From: Numida meleagris
Taxonomy: Eukaryota; Chordata; Aves; Galliformes; Numididae
Direction: 5' to 3'
Length of the DNA stretch: 64,000 nt
NCBI RefSeq assembly: GCF_002078875.1
Contig: NC_034420.1
Location: 3,409,814-3,473,813, forward strand
Shown here: piece after piece, positions 1 through 62,226 of the stretch
Position numbering within the stretch: the stretch's first letter is position 1
Layout: each line of letters starts with the position of its first letter
The notes under the pieces: generated by a model
Told to the model about the DNA's origin: nothing
Databases searched by the model: none
What the model saw: the letters and a program-made list of their open reading frames with translations, nothing else
Made by a program: the position numbers and the translations under genes

Positions 1-3000
1 TTCCAGACTCCTCCCAGTACTGACATACTCTGCAGAACAGAGAACAAAGAGTAAGATGAGTGCACAGGCAAAATTTATCATATTATATTTTAGGCCTCAA
101 GTGGAAAGGTAAAGAATATGTATTCAAATCAAATTTAGTGGAGAAATTACAACAGTGCTATCTTAATCCTGTATTTTGCATTTATTTTTGTTGTGTAAGG
201 GGCATTTTAAAGGACTTGGCAGCTGATCAGCTAATGAAACAATGGCAGATTTCCAAAATCACATGCCAATTTTACTTTTTTTCCCTCCATCATAATAAAA
301 AAAAAAAGAACTTTGATACACACATCACATTATGAAATGTGATGTTTTTTTAAGTTTAATAAAAAACAAAACAAAAAATTTTAGTGGAAAATGAACTTGC
401 CAGAAACATATTACGAAGATCAAGAGTTGAAGTAGGACAAGGCACAGCGTAATTAGTAAGGAAACTTGATTTGAAAGACCTTCCAGAATTTCTTTCTCTT
501 TAAAGATATTACCATGTTCCTGTGGTTTTACGTATTTGCATGTTTCCATTTAGAAAAATAAATGTAGGAGACTTTCTGTTTATTTCAAGGAATATTGCAG
601 GCCATTAGCTTTGCCAGCTTGTAAGCACCACACTTTATATTTTTTATGAATATGAGCAATGAATTATACCCACGTTAATGTTTTTTTTTCACACCACATT
701 TTCTACATAAGCCAAATTTATTAACAGAGCTTTTATATATTAAAGGGTTTGATATGCTTGTTCCGTAAAGTCAGAGTTGGACACAGCATTGGAAATTATT
801 GCTCAAAATATAGTTCAGTTGAGTGCTGAAGCCTTAAACCTTTGGTAATGAATTTAATATTTACTTTTCTCAAAGTACTTGACATTTCACAATTTAAACA
901 CCACAACTCTTATGAGATAAAAATTTCTAGTCTTCTCCACCCTGCACACCCTATTCCAGGAAGTTACATGCATTATCCAACAATGCGGCCTCAGTCTGTA
1001 TAAAAAGGAATAATCAAAAAAATAAAGACTTATTTTATTTGATCAGTGCTGCTGAAGAACCTGAGTTGACAGAAGATTCATCTTTTTATTAGACTCTACA
1101 GGAACAGACATTATATAGAAATTCTGTAGAATTTATATAGAAATGACCCATTACCACAGGATACCTTCTCTCTTCAGAATAAACCATGCTGCTTATGCTG
1201 CCTTTTCAGTTTACACAGTTCCAATACAGGAAAGATCTTGAGTAACCAGTGCAAATATATAAAGTAAAGAACAGAAGAAACAGTTAAACACTGATGTGTC
1301 TTTTGGTTTACTAGGTACTACTTAATGCTAAGGTTGCAAGGAGGCTTACTTACAGAGCAACAGTTAGTAGAATACGAGCAAGAACACAGATCCTGCTTTG
1401 AAGAATTACTAGTTTTAAGAGACAAAACAGAAAACAGCAAGGAAATGTAATCATTTCCATTCTTACAGAAATGTCTCATAAGAGGCAGTTACAAAAAAGA
1501 TTTCTGAGTAACTAATATTTGATGTTCATTACATTCTGAAGGAAGCAATCGTGTTTATCAGGTTTCATTCTAGACAAATCCATGTAATAGGTTTTATGCA
1601 GTCTAAAAAAAGCCATGCATGTATTTTTTCTATTCACAGCATGACTATTGTCTTTAAATACAGAACTAAATGTTTCATTTTGTTCTCTCTTCTGCTCTTC
1701 GAGAATCTAAGTTAGTCATGATTAAAACACAGCAGAATGATGTGTTAGTGTCACTGAATCTTCCTTATCATACACAGCCTGAGGCAATCAATATACTAAT
1801 CTGTATCAGTTTAAGTGTTGATTACCCTAGTTAGTGAAAGAATAAAGAACTTTTCAGTCTTATGGCAGAAGCAAATTTAGACCAGACTGTAAGTTTACCT
1901 TTATTACCTAATCAGTAGGGTTAAGTGAAGTAACTGGGGACATTCAGTCTAGATCCTAGGACACTAATGCTTTTATTATTATAAAAAAAACACAGTAGGA
2001 ACTGAAAACAAGCAGTTACCTCAAAACTCAAGTCAAGATATTAAATAGAGACTGAACTGACTTCTCACCTCTAGAGACAGTTTCTCCAAAATTGAAATCT
2101 GAAACTTTGAAGCAGGGAAGAAAAAAGGAACATGAACAGAGGCTTTCCATATTTTTGTTATAAAAGGAACATTTCCTTCTCCAGTACTCTTGACTTCTGA
2201 CTACTGAAGAGCGCTAAGTTTTAGCCCAAAGCTGATAAAATTAAAGAGATGCATCAAATTTGTTGTTTACAACACAGTCTTCTACTCCTTTCACTTATTA
2301 TGTTTACTCCCTGTCCAGAGTTCCCAGTTCTGCTAAACTGGAATAATCATATTGCTTTGTTTGACAACTGAGTTACTTTATTTCACTTAATTAAAAAATA
2401 TATATATTAATCATAAGAGAGACAAGCTTCTAGTTAAATTTAACGTATTGTTCAGCACTGTTCCTGCCTTTATATGTACATACACACTGACAGTTAATAA
2501 TGTGCTTTAAAAATATGCATGTTTACGCATTTTACAGATTTTTGGCACTAAGTATCCAAATTAAAATCAGGGCGTTAATGTGACATCCCAACTTTACTCT
2601 GATATTTTTTTCCTCCAAAAACGCTTGTATTACAGAAAATAAAACAAAATAACAGTTCCTTCCTGCTTTCCACTCCTTCAGCAAAAATCTATACTGCAGA
2701 TAGAGCTGATACGAATCCCATTCCCCTCCCTAGAAAATGTGGAGAAAATAAAGGCAAACCATAGAGCACTGCCTCTTTTTTGTTGCTGTTTTTTTTGTTT
2801 AACTCTGTGGGTTGCATCAAACTCCTCTTTTTCCACATTGATTCTTTTGAGCTGACCTGACTTTTCTTTCTGTGCATATACTTGTTCTTGTCATCTTGAC
2901 TCTCATTTGACATCAGTAATAATTATGGGCTTCAATACAGACGTTGTGAGTAGACTTCTACTTCCTATTTCCTTGTTAATTCATACCACTTATGTCAAAG

Positions 3001-3339
3001 ATTTATTTTTTTAAATTTCATATGTATTTTGGTCCTTAGAGGAGATGAACTTCTCAAATTTAACATAGAAATGTTTTGAATTCATGACAGATACATGACT
3101 GAGTTAGATAACGGAATCAAAATCTGACCATTTAATAAAATGCACCAAAAGGTCATCCAAGTACATTTTCACTTTTTCTCCCACAATTTTTGTCCCTTAT
3201 TTTCTGACAATACTGGAGTTCTTATCTCATGTAAAGTAAGATAATTTCTTCAGAAAATCTTAATAAATGAACTTACACTCAAGGCAGCAAAATATATTGC
3301 ATTTTGACCAGGCTCTGATATCGAATGCCACATTTTTAC

Positions 3340-3535
3340 AGAATCACAGGGGTTAGAAGGGACTTATGGAGCTCATCTAATCCAGCCCCCATGCTAACAC
3401 AGGTTCCCTACAGCAGGTTGCAGAGGAAAGTGTCCAGGAGGGTTTTGAGTATCTCTGGAGAAGGAAATCACAACTTCTCTGGGCAACTTGTTCCACTTTT
3501 CTGTCACCCTCAAAGTAAACAAATTGTAATGAAGT
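3340..3535 (-). mobile_element. CR1 LINE 3' fragment
   Basis: It reads as the reverse complement of a CR1 3' end: AGAATCACAGGGGTTAGAAG at the left, then CATCTAATCCAGCCCCCATG, and a CTGGGCAACTTGTTCCACTT block near 3479-3498. It is diverged, so this is an old 5'-truncated copy. It ends about 80 bases left of the INSYN2B exon and could contribute to the intron upstream of it. Confidence 0.88.
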
Positions 3536-3589
3536 AAGATTCTATTCTAATGAAGTAACGATTAAAAAAGGGAATTATTCACTTATTAG

Positions 3590-3799
<210 letters not shown>

Positions 3800-3966
3800 C
3801 TTCCTTACAGATCTTGAACCGAAACACAATTTTTATATTTCAAAGACAGTAGAACAGAAAGAGGTTTGGAAGCACATACCTGAAATTACACTATTATGAA
3901 ATCACAAAACTAAAGACTATTTAATTGAGTATCAAATCAGAAGAATTGATTAAAATCATATCACTG

Positions 3967-3972
3967 AATAAA
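3967..3972 (+). promoter_or_regulatory. candidate polyadenylation signal AATAAA for INSYN2B
   Basis: First AATAAA downstream of the INSYN2B stop, 168 bases after it on the same strand. Further AATAAA or ATTAAA hexamers follow (for example near 5695), so a longer 3' UTR is possible. Only the hexamer is seen; use is inferred. Confidence 0.35.
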
Positions 3973-6900
3973 GACATGAAGAGACTGTTTTTGAAACAGA
4001 ATTGTAAGTTTTCTTCTTTTTTTTCCCAGTGACATTCATATTCTTTGTAAAGACATTTTTGTTAAGTTTCCAAAAAAAAACAAAAAAACAAAAGCAAAAA
4101 AACCAACGGTAGTCAAACCCACAGATTTCATTCCCTATTCCTAAGCAACGTGGACTAGAGGAAAAGAACTGCACTGATCTTTAAACAGACTGCATAATCA
4201 AGAATAAGTTCAGGGGAATCTCCCAGAGGAGATAATTATAACTATTTTGCATCTCCAGTGAAATTTATTGGTTGTTGTCATCTAAGATTTAACCACAACG
4301 AAGAATTTCAGGTTCAAGTTTTATTCTGTTCTTATATCAGTTCACTTTGAAAAGGAATTCTTTGAAAGTTTGTCATTTAATAGACTTCTCTGTTAAGTAT
4401 CTTAAAAGTAGCAAAAAAAAAAAAAAAATCACAGTAATTCCAGATTTAATTTCCTTCCTTAACAAGGTTCAATTAGTTCTATTTTAGTTTTAAGCATCTC
4501 CATGATGGAGAACACCCAAAGGTGGTGTTTTCCAACGTATGACCACCTCCACAATGAAAAGTAACATCTGATTAGATTTTACTGAATTCTGACTTGTATT
4601 TGTTACATCTTGCTCTATCCCAATGCACCTTACCTTGCTGAATAGAAAGGAATAACCACTTTTGCTTCTGTACTGCTAAAACACTTGCCTAATTCTTCCC
4701 CTCTGTACTTCTATGCATTTAAAACCTTTGTTGCTATATCAAAACATTCTAACGTTTTTCTTTGCCTTAGGAGGGTAAATGACTTTATGCAGGCCTGTAT
4801 GATACAACACAGATAATAAGTTAATATTCAAAAAATTTATCTGTCTGCAGAATTTTTCATAAACTGACTCTGGTTAGTCAGTTCAAGTGATGCCAGGGTT
4901 TTCAAAAGATTAACCTCTAGATCCTCATGTTTTAAATCATATGTTATTAGTTCTGTAATATTAGTTAAAAATGTCTATCCTTTTTGTGCACTTCTTTGTT
5001 CCTCCAATGCTTAGGGTTAACTAGACAGTTGAAAACACCTTAAAAGCAATTATGCATAGATGTCATAAAAGACCACAGCTTATAAAAACTGGTCTTCATT
5101 TACAATGGTACTGTCATGTGGCTTAATTTATAAGGATACTAAAGGATACTAAAGTTTGAAAAATCATGTTAAGTACAGTCAGTATGGAATTGACAGACAC
5201 AGAATTATTATTACTTTAAAGGGCTTTTGAAAGGAAAGCTGTACATGAAACGTTACTAGCAAAAAGTATGCCTTTAGTGAGCCAGAGAAGTTTGTCAATA
5301 GTGGTTTGTGGATATAGTAGGCATCAGAATTTATTAGATAAGAGTATGTCATTGTATCACACTCATCTACATGTACTGCTTACGCTGGCACTCCAACAGC
5401 ATTCCTATTTTGCATTACTGTAATTGATACACCGAAGAATCTGTTAGAGTGCAAAAGTTTCTTGTGTATTAAAATATCATTTTAAGATGAATATCTTTGG
5501 GGGACAAAGACATACTAATAAGCAATACCAACAGGAGCAATACTTCCAAAACCAGTACATTTTGTTCTTGTACTAAGCTGATTTTCAATAACCTGCTATT
5601 ACGTGAAAGTCATCTTTTGTCCTTCTTTTTCTTAAATTTTAAGTACAACAAGGCTCATTTTAATGTCTGATTTTGTTTTTGCATGCATCCCTTCAATAAA
5701 GACAAATTATTGAATTTAAATCACAATATTTTGATTTGCCACATTACAATCAATTCCTGGAGTCAGTAGAACTGTACAAGAACACAAATATGCTATTTAC
5801 TTGAAGAAACTTCATCCAAAGAAGAAAGGCTCTAAGTTCTTTCTTATGATCTCAACAGACATCAATACTTCTGAAAAACTGAAATATGCTAATTGAAATG
5901 GTTTCTGTTTTTTATATTCTAGTGTCTGATCTTGACGAAATTAAGAACTGCGGACAATTTTTAATCATTAATCTCCCAGACAAAATCAGACTTTACTTTC
6001 TGTATTTCTTAGTTACTTATTTCTTCCTCAGTAAAAAAAAATACCCTTTATGTATACACGAACATGAAAATCTCTTTGTAGTATCACGCGTAGCAGGAAG
6101 TAGAGAAACACTTAAGCTACTCAGGCCAGCTGACTCTAAGTTCTCAATGCTGCAACTTAAAAACATTAACACATCTTTCGGATTACCCTCTGTACAGTGC
6201 TTTCAAAGTCACCTTCTTTAAGACATCTATTTACGTGGGAAGAAAACATGAAATCAAGAGTTCAGCTAAAGTACTGTTCTTCATAATGTTGAGTTGTCCC
6301 AGAGTTGTCAAGAAAGTTGATTTTAATAAATAAATAAATGAAAGAACACACAGGATAACATAAGAATAAGGGATAAGGTAGAAACCATGCGCTACGTGAG
6401 TCAGCAGTAGCCACTTAAATAGTTTCCCAGTAGATGCAACAGCCAAACATGTTCTAGAAATGTACACAGAGGGAACTCCCTGATCATCTGGCTTCCAGAA
6501 GCTGTGAGTACTACGAACAAAAAACCCACAACAATTCAACTCAAAATGAAGTAAATTATGCCAGAAATAAATTATTCAGACAAAAGATTAAGCATCATAG
6601 TTTCACAATAAAACCACATATACTAAAGGCAAGAGGTTATTATAGTGAGTTTTCTCCACAGCATGTCACACAACAGACTTAGCACATAAAATTTTAAAGA
6701 CAACACTGGAGCAAAACGCTATTGGTTAAATTAAACAGTAATGGAGAGCAAACATCAGCTACAGGATGACGTAAGGATTGGAAAAGCAATGGAAAAGGAT
6801 AGATAAGCAAATAATAATAATGGCTAAGAGAATTTTCCTGATTTAAGAATTTATGGTGCAGTGCCTGAAACCATTGCCCAGAGTAAGAATTAGATGTTAA

Positions 6901-8142
6901 AAATCAGAAAATAAAAAACAACCACAACTAACACGTCCATACAAAATACTTTAGGCTTCTCTGAAAACATATTTAATCAACAACTACAATGTGCAATTTA
7001 TAAAATATTGTACAGCACATATAGTCTAAAACTACTTTATTTAAACTTGCTGTTTTATGGAGTCAACCTAACTTTAAAAATTCCAAATGTATGAAAGGAG
7101 TAATGATTGCTTTCTGTCATGCATTGTCAGGTCATTCATGCAGGGTTCTTTGTAGTTTCATATACTGCAGCTCTTCTGAAAAAGTCACAACACTTAGTAA
7201 TTATGCTATTTTAGATTCAGAATATCTTCCTAATGAAATCTATTATGAAATGTATGTTTTGTAAATTTTTATGTTCTTTAAATGGGATGTCATCTTTTGA
7301 AATAATTTTTTTTCTTAGGTTTCAGGAGTTGATAAACAATATTTAGATTTCAAAAGAAGTGAACAACCGTTCTTTGGAAAGGAAAAAAAAATGGGAAATT
7401 AATAAATGGTTCTTTCATAAAACCACTTTGCAGTTTTTCACGGTAAAGACAATGTCTGAATCTGAAAACTGAATAAAAAAGAGTCTTTAGCCAGTCTGAC
7501 TTGAATATATAGTATTTTCTAAACATGTCAGCTCCATAAAATGGTTTCTCTGGTCATGATCTCCTGAAAGACCTGGTTATTACAGCATACGTATTTTTTT
7601 CCCATCAATTTTTTATTTTTTTTTTAAATACTAGGAATTCCCTTGAAGTGCTGGTTGGTTACATCCAGAAACTTTAGTTTTATTCATGTCCATGGTGGAA
7701 AAATAATAAATATAAATCTCTAGCTGTTTTTTTTTTCTTTTTTTTCTTTCTTTTTATTTTTTTTTACAGCGAAGTCTTGATTTGTACAATATCTTATACC
7801 AATATTGTCCAACTTTTCTTGGTAACATAATTAAATCCTCTTGACCTTTGTTTAAACTAACAATGTGACCAAAATAAAGTTTGGAGTACCAAAGGTGACC
7901 TTTAAAATGTCTATCATGCATCACAAAAAACAATGCTTTTGTTTCCATAAACAAAACAGAATTAAGTACTTCCCTATTCTACATGCTTCTATATGTTTTG
8001 CTTCTTTAATTACGCAAGTGGGACTTCAGTGCACCACTGTGTCCTTTAAGTCAAGATACTTATCAAGATTCTGATACCGTATAAAGAGTTAATCTCACAA
8101 AATAAACTTGGCCTTCTTTATTACAAGCTTAAAAGCACTTCA

Positions 8143-8331
8143 ATGATAATCGCTAAACAGTTTTTTTGTTTGTTTCTTTCTCATATTTTTACTAGTGGAA
8201 ATAACCAGGACACCATTAAAGCCTTTCACCGCCAAAGTATCAAAACGAAGCTGTCAGTGCCATTTAAGCATCTTCCCTGCAGTAGCTGCAGAAAGCCAAA
8301 TTACTTCTCCATTACCACCAACTTCTCCTGA
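8143..8331 (+). other. unassigned plus-strand ORF with an acceptor-like start
   Basis: A T-rich tract at 8160-8192 ends in a TAG (about 8191-8195), after which the frame reads GNNQDTIKAFHRQSIKTKLS and continues with a CSSCRK stretch to a stop at 8329-8331. I do not recognise the peptide. It could be a cryptic exon, a decayed coding fragment or chance. It lies 4.3 kb past the INSYN2B stop on the same strand, 42 bases before another ORF in a different frame. Confidence 0.25.
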
Positions 8332-8372
8332 AGAGATCATGTTCTTCTTAGTCTGCCCTTTCCAGTAATTGC

Positions 8373-8750
8373 ATGAACAAAGCTCACAGCATGTTGTCAC
8401 CTGCTGAGCACAAGGCAGAGCCTTCCCCTAGGTTCAAACAGCATTGTAGCAAGCAAAGACCAAAGCTAAAAGTCCTAAGCAAAAAATTCCATAACTCACT
8501 GCCTGCTAACAATCTAGAAGATTGTGAAAACCTCATCTCTGACAGAAGGCAAATAAAATGTAGTACTCTTATCAGCTGCAAACATTTAAACTTGCAAAGA
8601 ATTACAAGTCTTGTAAACTGTAAACCATGTCCAACTGCAGCTATTCTGCGTCCCACCTGCACTGACAGAGCACATCACTCTTTTAGCTATTTGAGCTCAC
8701 CTAAGCATTCTGCAGAAAGCCGTGCTTCAGACTATCTGCTTCATTTCTGA
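8373..8750 (+). other. unassigned 125-codon plus-strand ORF
   Basis: Open for 125 codons in a stretch visibly richer in GC than its flanks. The product would be basic and rich in Ser, Lys, Cys and His (for example KQRPKLKVLSKKFHNSLPAN) and ends SDYLLHF. An acceptor-like TTCTTCTTAG precedes it at about 8342-8351. No domain, signal peptide or membrane segment is visible and I recognise no family. It may be a lineage-specific transcript, an old coding fragment broken from the ORF upstream, or chance. Confidence 0.25.
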
Positions 8751-10244
8751 AAGGCTGATCATTCAGGCTTACAAGAAGTTTTGCCCTCCCAAGAGCCTTT
8801 AAAGCTAACCTGCAAAGTGACTAAACTAAAGGCAGTATGCAGAACATTAAATGAGCTTGTTTTTCCTTGTTGTGCTTCTTTTTGTTTCTGAATGCAAGAG
8901 ACTAATTTGTTCTTCACAAAAAAATAATATATATATGTAAAAGATTAACCCATTATCCCATTAAGAGGTCTTGCCTCAGCTCTAAAAAACCCTTCATCAA
9001 TTTTTGCTCTGAGAAACCTCTAAAACATGTGATACACACATACACATAGGTGCTGATGAGCATTATTACCAGTCAGACATCTGCGTGCCTGAACAAATTA
9101 CAGAAGATGGCAAAAAACCAAAACCAAAATATTCTAGTTGACTGTAAGCAGCTTGTTTCTTAGTGTTTACTCATTATTATGATATTTTTTGTAGGATTAC
9201 AACAGTTTTGCTTCTTCATTTACTATTTATAGTATCCAGAAATACTTCTCTGTGGATTGCTTATGTCATCCATTAAACTCTCACGATGTTTTCTTTGTAA
9301 GTACAGAAAACATTTTCAAATGCTAGAAAACTGACAGGCTCATTGTATTTTCATTCAAAGCCTCCTCCTGTTATGACTACACATACACATTAGAGAGTTG
9401 CAAACAGAACAGATCAGAATTCTGATGCACAGATAATAAGATTTCTGGAACTTGCAGACATAACACTAGGGTATTTCAAGCAACCACTGGCAAATATCTC
9501 CCCTAAAGAACTCAGTTACTAGGAGGCTGATTATTAGGAGACAATCTGAATGGATCAAAAACTGCTATTTCGGTTTTCCAGATCAAGGAAATACAGAACT
9601 CTTCCAAAGACATGCAATGCACCTCTTAAGGCTGAAGCAATCGAGTAAATGCTATTCATGATTTTGCAGAATAATGAAATTCTCTAAGATAAAGATATAA
9701 CATATATCTTAAGTGCACAATGTGAAGGGCAAGTTCCATAGTTTGTGCTGAACATAACTGCCTTACATTCTCAGAAGTAGTCTAAGTCAAGAGAATTACT
9801 TATGATGTACGTACTTAAATCTAAATAAGTTGTAGAATCTGTCCTTGACTATAACTTTCAAGCCATAGAAAATCCACAAAAATCTCATGCAAGTGCTCTG
9901 TTCGAGCACACGTCCAGACATTTTTCCTGTGTGTGTTAGGCTTCCACAGGAAGAAACAGAGCATCCAGTTGAATTGTTTATATTAGAAAGCTAATAACTT
10001 TAGATGTAGAGGTTTTAGGTTTTGTTTTCGTTTTTTAAAACTCTAAGCTTACCTGTCAGTGTTCAGCTAAAATTTGAAAGACAGTAAATTTGAACAGTTG
10101 AATCAAAAAGAGAGCAAAGCTTTAGAACTTTTATTTTAAATCTCAAAAGGTCCACAAATAAGGTCTCTGCAAATATTGTATTTGCATTTTTACAGGATAA
10201 CAAATAATCTTCAAAGCATTAAAATAAATTAAAATATTACTCAC

Positions 10245-59712
<49,468 letters not shown>

Positions 59713-59982
59713 CTGAAAAATTAGAGGGCAAAAATACTGATTTTCAGTACAGCCATACACTACAGTTAAACTGATAAATAAGAATTTATTAGGATTCTGA
59801 TACTAGGATAAATAGACATGAATAAATAAAGAAATACATGGAACTGTAATTCTATCAGTGAGCTTCATCTAATATCATTACTTTGTCTCTTCTGAAAATG
59901 TACTTGTGCTGAAAAAAGTCAGTGCCGGAAGAAAACCAAGCCATTTATAGCAACTACTCTCCATAGATAGGTTTTATAAAAC

Positions 59983-60050
59983 ATAGAATCGTTAAGGTTG
60001 GAAAAGACTATTGAAATTTACAACTCCAACCATCAACCCCATATTTAGAT
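59983..60050 (-). mobile_element. CR1 LINE 3' fragment (short)
   Basis: CATAGAATCGTTAAGGTTGG then AAAAGACTATTGAAATTTAC and CAACCATCAACCCC. Minus orientation, diverged, only about 70 bases kept. Confidence 0.88.
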
Positions 60051-61732
60051 GCAGATCTTTAATGTTTGCTGTCATGCAGATCTGTTAGTCCACTGGTCTA
60101 AGAATTTAAGCACACAATTTACAGAAAGTAATCGTGATGCCAGGGAGCATGGGCACAGAGAGACACCTGCAGACTCAATTTACTAAATTTTTCTTGTTAC
60201 TTCATCTTAACATGAAACTATTCCATTTAGAAACAGTAAAAAAATCTTAATTTTGTATATTTAATTACTGTGAAAAAGAAAAGAGGGGCAGATTTTAGAA
60301 GTCTTCTAATCAGAAGCTTATCTATTTGTTGTCCAAACTAGCTAAATTTCAGAGAGAAATCAAGAAAAATGAGCTTCTCTAGTTGTTCTTTATTCTACGA
60401 CTGCAGGATGTGGGCTGCTGTGGTAATCATTTGTTTCTGTATTTTTTTCTCTTCATGTGCTTGCTTATAGACTTTTACAATAGTGTTAAAGATTAGAAGT
60501 GGTTATTGAATCTATTATCACTCAGGGAAACTATTTAAAATACGTAAACCTAAAACCACAATTAAACATACAAGTAGGAACTGCACACTAACTGTGACCT
60601 CTGTTGTGCCATAAAGATGGTAGTGTACAGGGTTTTCTTCCTTTCCTCCTGACAGTCTCCCAGTCCATCCAGCCATCGAGAGCATCCAAACATGCAGTAT
60701 TTTGAGCTACAAAAATTCTGCTAGAAAGGTCAGTTTCCAGTCAGCATATTCCTATATATTTTTTGTACCTTTCTCCCTGAGGCTTCTAAAGCTGCACGTT
60801 GATTTCTGCTAGACGAAAATGTTTGTCAGTGACACATTTTGCTTTAACATTTTACTTAAAATTACATTTAAAGTCTAAAATGAGCCTTTCAAGTATATGC
60901 CCAAGGTAGAAGCATAGAGCTAAAATATTTCCCATTTATCTTCCATTGATTTTTTCTTGTTAGTCTTTACTTCATTATATTTATAAAACAAATTTGTAGG
61001 AATTTAAGAGCCTTATTAACCAAAAATAAGTTATTTTTTCTTGTTAACATGAAGAAGCCTTCCCACCAGTTCCTCCTCCTGGTTGCATAGAGGAGAAATT
61101 GAATTATTAGACACAAGGAAAAAAACAGTGAACCAAATAAACAACTTGGAGAGATTCTGCTTTACAGATTAAGCCATTCATTCAACAGAATCTTGCTGAA
61201 CTGACTTAGCTAAACACAAAATTAAATTTAAGTAGCGGATGTATGACTGTTTAGATTAGCTGTCTTTTATAATCTTGAAAGAGAATTCAGTAAGTTAAGA
61301 TGGCACGTAATCCTCATAAATATGTAAAATATCTTTACATTTACAAATACTTGCCACTTGTTTCCATCAGAGTGTGTGGGGGTTGTGCAGCAGAAGCTAT
61401 TGCTTTTTTCCCTTTGAGATCCATAGATTAAGACTACCGTTGACTAAAATACACCTCATACTTCAAAACTTGCACTGCTCTACTTCCAGTTGCATTTATC
61501 TCAAAATGTAGATGCAAATAACTAAGCCATATATTTACAGTGCATATTGGTTTTGCCCTCTGTTAGTAACTTCATTTAATAGCAATTGATATGTTGAAAA
61601 ATGCAGTAACTAACTGACAAAGGAAGTGGCTTTACCAGATAAAACTTTTCTGTATGACTAAGTAGAAACTTGATGAGATTTTACTGTTGCATTCAGATTT
61701 TTTGGGGGTAGGAAGTGTTTAACAAACTCCTG

Positions 61733-62226
61733 TTAAAGGTTTTGAACTACAGACATAGGGGCTGAAGGGCACAAGGAGCTGAGAGCAGACAGATTGAAGA
61801 CAGCTGACCTAAAGTGGCCCAAGGGTTATTCCATCCCATTTGATATCTTGTGAAAAAGAAACAATAAAACTGAGGGGAGTTGGCACGGGGGCAGCTCTGA
61901 AGGATGTTGTCCCACACCAGAGTGGGACTCTGAAGTGATACCATAAGAGAGAGTCACAAAACAAGTGATGCCAGGCCCTGAGCAGTGGGTCGGTGTGTGG
62001 TGAGCAATTGTTATGAGCATCACTTGTTTTGTAAATATATATTACTAACATTACTATTATTTCCTTTTCTCTTCCTTTTCTGTCTTAGTAAATAGTGTTT
62101 TATCTCCACCAACAAGTTCTACTTCATTAGATTTTTTCCTGATTCTTTTCTCCCTCCCTCTAGGAAGGGGGAGTGAGTCAATGACTGCATGGTGCTTAGC
62201 TGCCTGCTGGGGAAAATCACAACATA
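61733..62226 (+). mobile_element. solo LTR of an old avian endogenous retrovirus
   Basis: The stretch resembles a widespread bird LTR: AAGTGGCCCAAGGGTTATTC, GGTGAGCAATTGTTATGAGC, ATCACTTGTTTTGTAAATAT, then a T-rich tract and, near the end, GGGGGAGTGAGTCAATGACT with GGTGCTTAGCTGCCTGCTGG. A TATA-like AATAAAAC is at 61863-61870. There is no internal gag, pol or env sequence on either side, so it is a solo LTR. Ends are approximate; no target duplication was identified. Polarity is opposite to DOCK2. Confidence 0.72.
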
